From: Pseudobdellovibrionaceae bacterium
GTDB taxonomy: Bacteria > Bdellovibrionota > Bdellovibrionia > Bdellovibrionales > JAMPXM01
DNA: 7,471 nucleotides
Assembly (NCBI GenBank): GCA_913774795.1
Contig: CAJYIL010000278.1
Coordinates: forward strand, 1 to 7,471
Reading direction: 5' to 3'
Part shown: positions 6,677 through 7,471 of the stretch, piece after piece
Layout of the letters: the number at the start of each line of letters is the position of its first letter
Position numbering within the stretch: position 1 is the stretch's first letter
Made by a program: the position numbers and the translations under genes
The notes under the pieces: generated by a model
Told to the model about the DNA's origin: nothing
Databases searched by the model: none
What the model saw: the letters and a program-made list of their open reading frames with translations, nothing else

Positions 6677-7471
6677 GTGATCGTCTGCGCAGGCTCAGGC
6701 GGCGTCGGCAAAACGACGATGTCAGCGGCCATCGGTGTGCGCGCGGCGCAACTCGGAAAACGCGTTCTCGTTCTCACCGTTGATCCGGCTAAGCGGCTCG
6801 CTACGGCGCTCGGACTGACGATGGACGACGACTCCGATAAACAGGTCGACACGCTCAATCTATCGGCGGCAGTCGTAGACTCGAAAAAGATCTTTGACCG
6901 CTTCTTGAAAACACACGCAAAAGAAAGCGGCGTGGTCGAGCGCATCATGAAGAATCGCTTGTATCAACAGATGTCGACGACACTTGCGGGAAGCCAGGAA
7001 TTCACGGCGCTGGAGCGCTTGCTTCAAGCCAGCGAGTCGGGCCTTTACGATCTCGTGATTCTCGATACGCCTCCGACAAAACACGCCATGGATTTCTTAA
7101 CGGCCCCGCAGCGTCTCTCGAGCCTCTTCAGTGAGACAATCACGAAATGGTTTTCGGGTCCTGACGAGAAGCCAAAAGGATTCATCGCATCGATCGTCGG
7201 TAAAGGGACACGCGCCGTTTTGAAGTCGCTCGAAGTTCTGACGGGCGAGCAATTTATCGAAGAGCTCGTCGATTTTTTTGCCGCTGTAAAATCGATCCAA
7301 AAAGTTTTGCGCGAGAGAAGTCTGGCGGCTGAGGCGCTTCTCAAAGATGAGAAGACGAAGTTTATTGTTGTAACGAGCTTTGATGCGGCCAAACTCGTCG
7401 AGGCGAAGTATCTGCAAGGACAGCTCCGGAAATTGGGCTATCGCCTTCAAGCTGTTGTCATTAACCGCGCT
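6677..7471 (+). CDS. ArsA/Get3-like P-loop ATPase, partner subunit, 3' partial
   Basis: Second ATPase of the pair, open to the window end (265 codons seen). Counting from the GTG at 6677: Walker A GSGGVGKTT at 6-14, with serine in place of the signature lysine; switch I TVDPAKRLATAL from residue 34, with catalytic-type D36; switch II DTPPTKHAMDFL from D130; and VINRA at the window end, the likely adenine-contact segment. The set 'GSGGVGKTT … DPA … DTPPTxHAxDFL' fits the Rv3680-like branch of the family. The canonical GTG start trims the protein to the first beta strand and has no ribosome binding site. The preceding in-frame residues GSLDQILLENK look like a natural family N-terminus, so the true start is probably near 6641, by a rare ACG codon or by readthrough from the first gene. 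The client and final C-terminus are not visible. Confidence 0.88.
   Translation, partial: MIVCAGSGGVGKTTMSAAIGVRAAQLGKRVLVLTVDPAKRLATALGLTMDDDSDKQVDTLNLSAAVVDSKKIFDRFLKTHAKESGVVERIMKNRLYQQMSTTLAGSQEFTALERLLQASESGLYDLVILDTPPTKHAMDFLTAPQRLSSLFSETITKWFSGPDEKPKGFIASIVGKGTRAVLKSLEVLTGEQFIEELVDFFAAVKSIQKVLRERSLAAEALLKDEKTKFIVVTSFDAAKLVEAKYLQGQLRKLGYRLQAVVINRA

Noticed and set aside
7045..7450. Minus-strand open frames of 115 and 117 codons inside the second ATPase
   Set aside because: The plus frame carries Walker A, switch I and switch II of an ATPase through this region; the reverse frames have no motif.
5751..7471. Arsenic resistance operon (arsA-type pump ATPase)
   Set aside because: No arsB, arsC, arsD or arsR is visible, I see no arsenite-binding cysteine cluster in either ATPase, and the active-site pattern fits Get3-like paired ATPases better.

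Overview
The window looks like a chromosomal housekeeping segment of a Gram-negative bacterium with moderate to slightly high GC. I favour a Bdellovibrionota or other former 'Deltaproteobacteria' lineage. The reasons are an EnvC-like/CtpA pair, a trigger factor followed by a GluQ-type synthetase, and a divergent tandem pair of ArsA/Get3-like ATPases. This placement is inference from gene content and codon style, not from a marker search. I see no mobile element, CRISPR array, rRNA or tRNA.

Layout. Positions 1-252 form a near-perfect 252-bp inverted repeat (117-bp arms, one mismatch) that folds the 5' part of the first gene back on itself. It most likely marks a contig end or chimeric join. 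From there a plus-strand operon runs to 2762: a 5'-truncated EnvC-like murein hydrolase activator with a degenerate LytM domain, a periplasmic S41 C-terminal processing protease (CtpA type), and a small unknown protein that overlaps ctpA at TAATG. Converging on it from the minus strand is a gene for a small secreted protein of unknown function (2768-3238).

Next comes a minus-strand pair read from 5691 down to 3349: tig (trigger factor, ribosome-associated chaperone) and gluQ (glutamyl-queuosine tRNA(Asp) synthetase), three bases apart. A terminator-like hairpin lies inside the first codons of gluQ. A 59-bp divergent promoter region (5692-5750) carries a 10-bp palindrome. It separates tig from two plus-strand ArsA/Get3-like P-loop ATPase genes; the second runs off the window end.

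How the genes work together. The first operon is a cell-envelope module: an amidase activator plus a periplasmic protease, a pairing known elsewhere to control peptidoglycan cleavage. The tig-gluQ unit serves protein synthesis and folding. The two ATPases have complementary active-site defects: the first keeps the signature lysine but lacks the switch I aspartate, and the second is the reverse. This suggests an obligate heterodimer resembling the mycobacterial Rv3679/Rv3680 pair.

I found no clearly new multi-gene system. The points most worth a second look are the fold-back repeat, the asymmetric ATPase pair, the missing canonical start of the second ATPase, and the hairpin between tig and gluQ.
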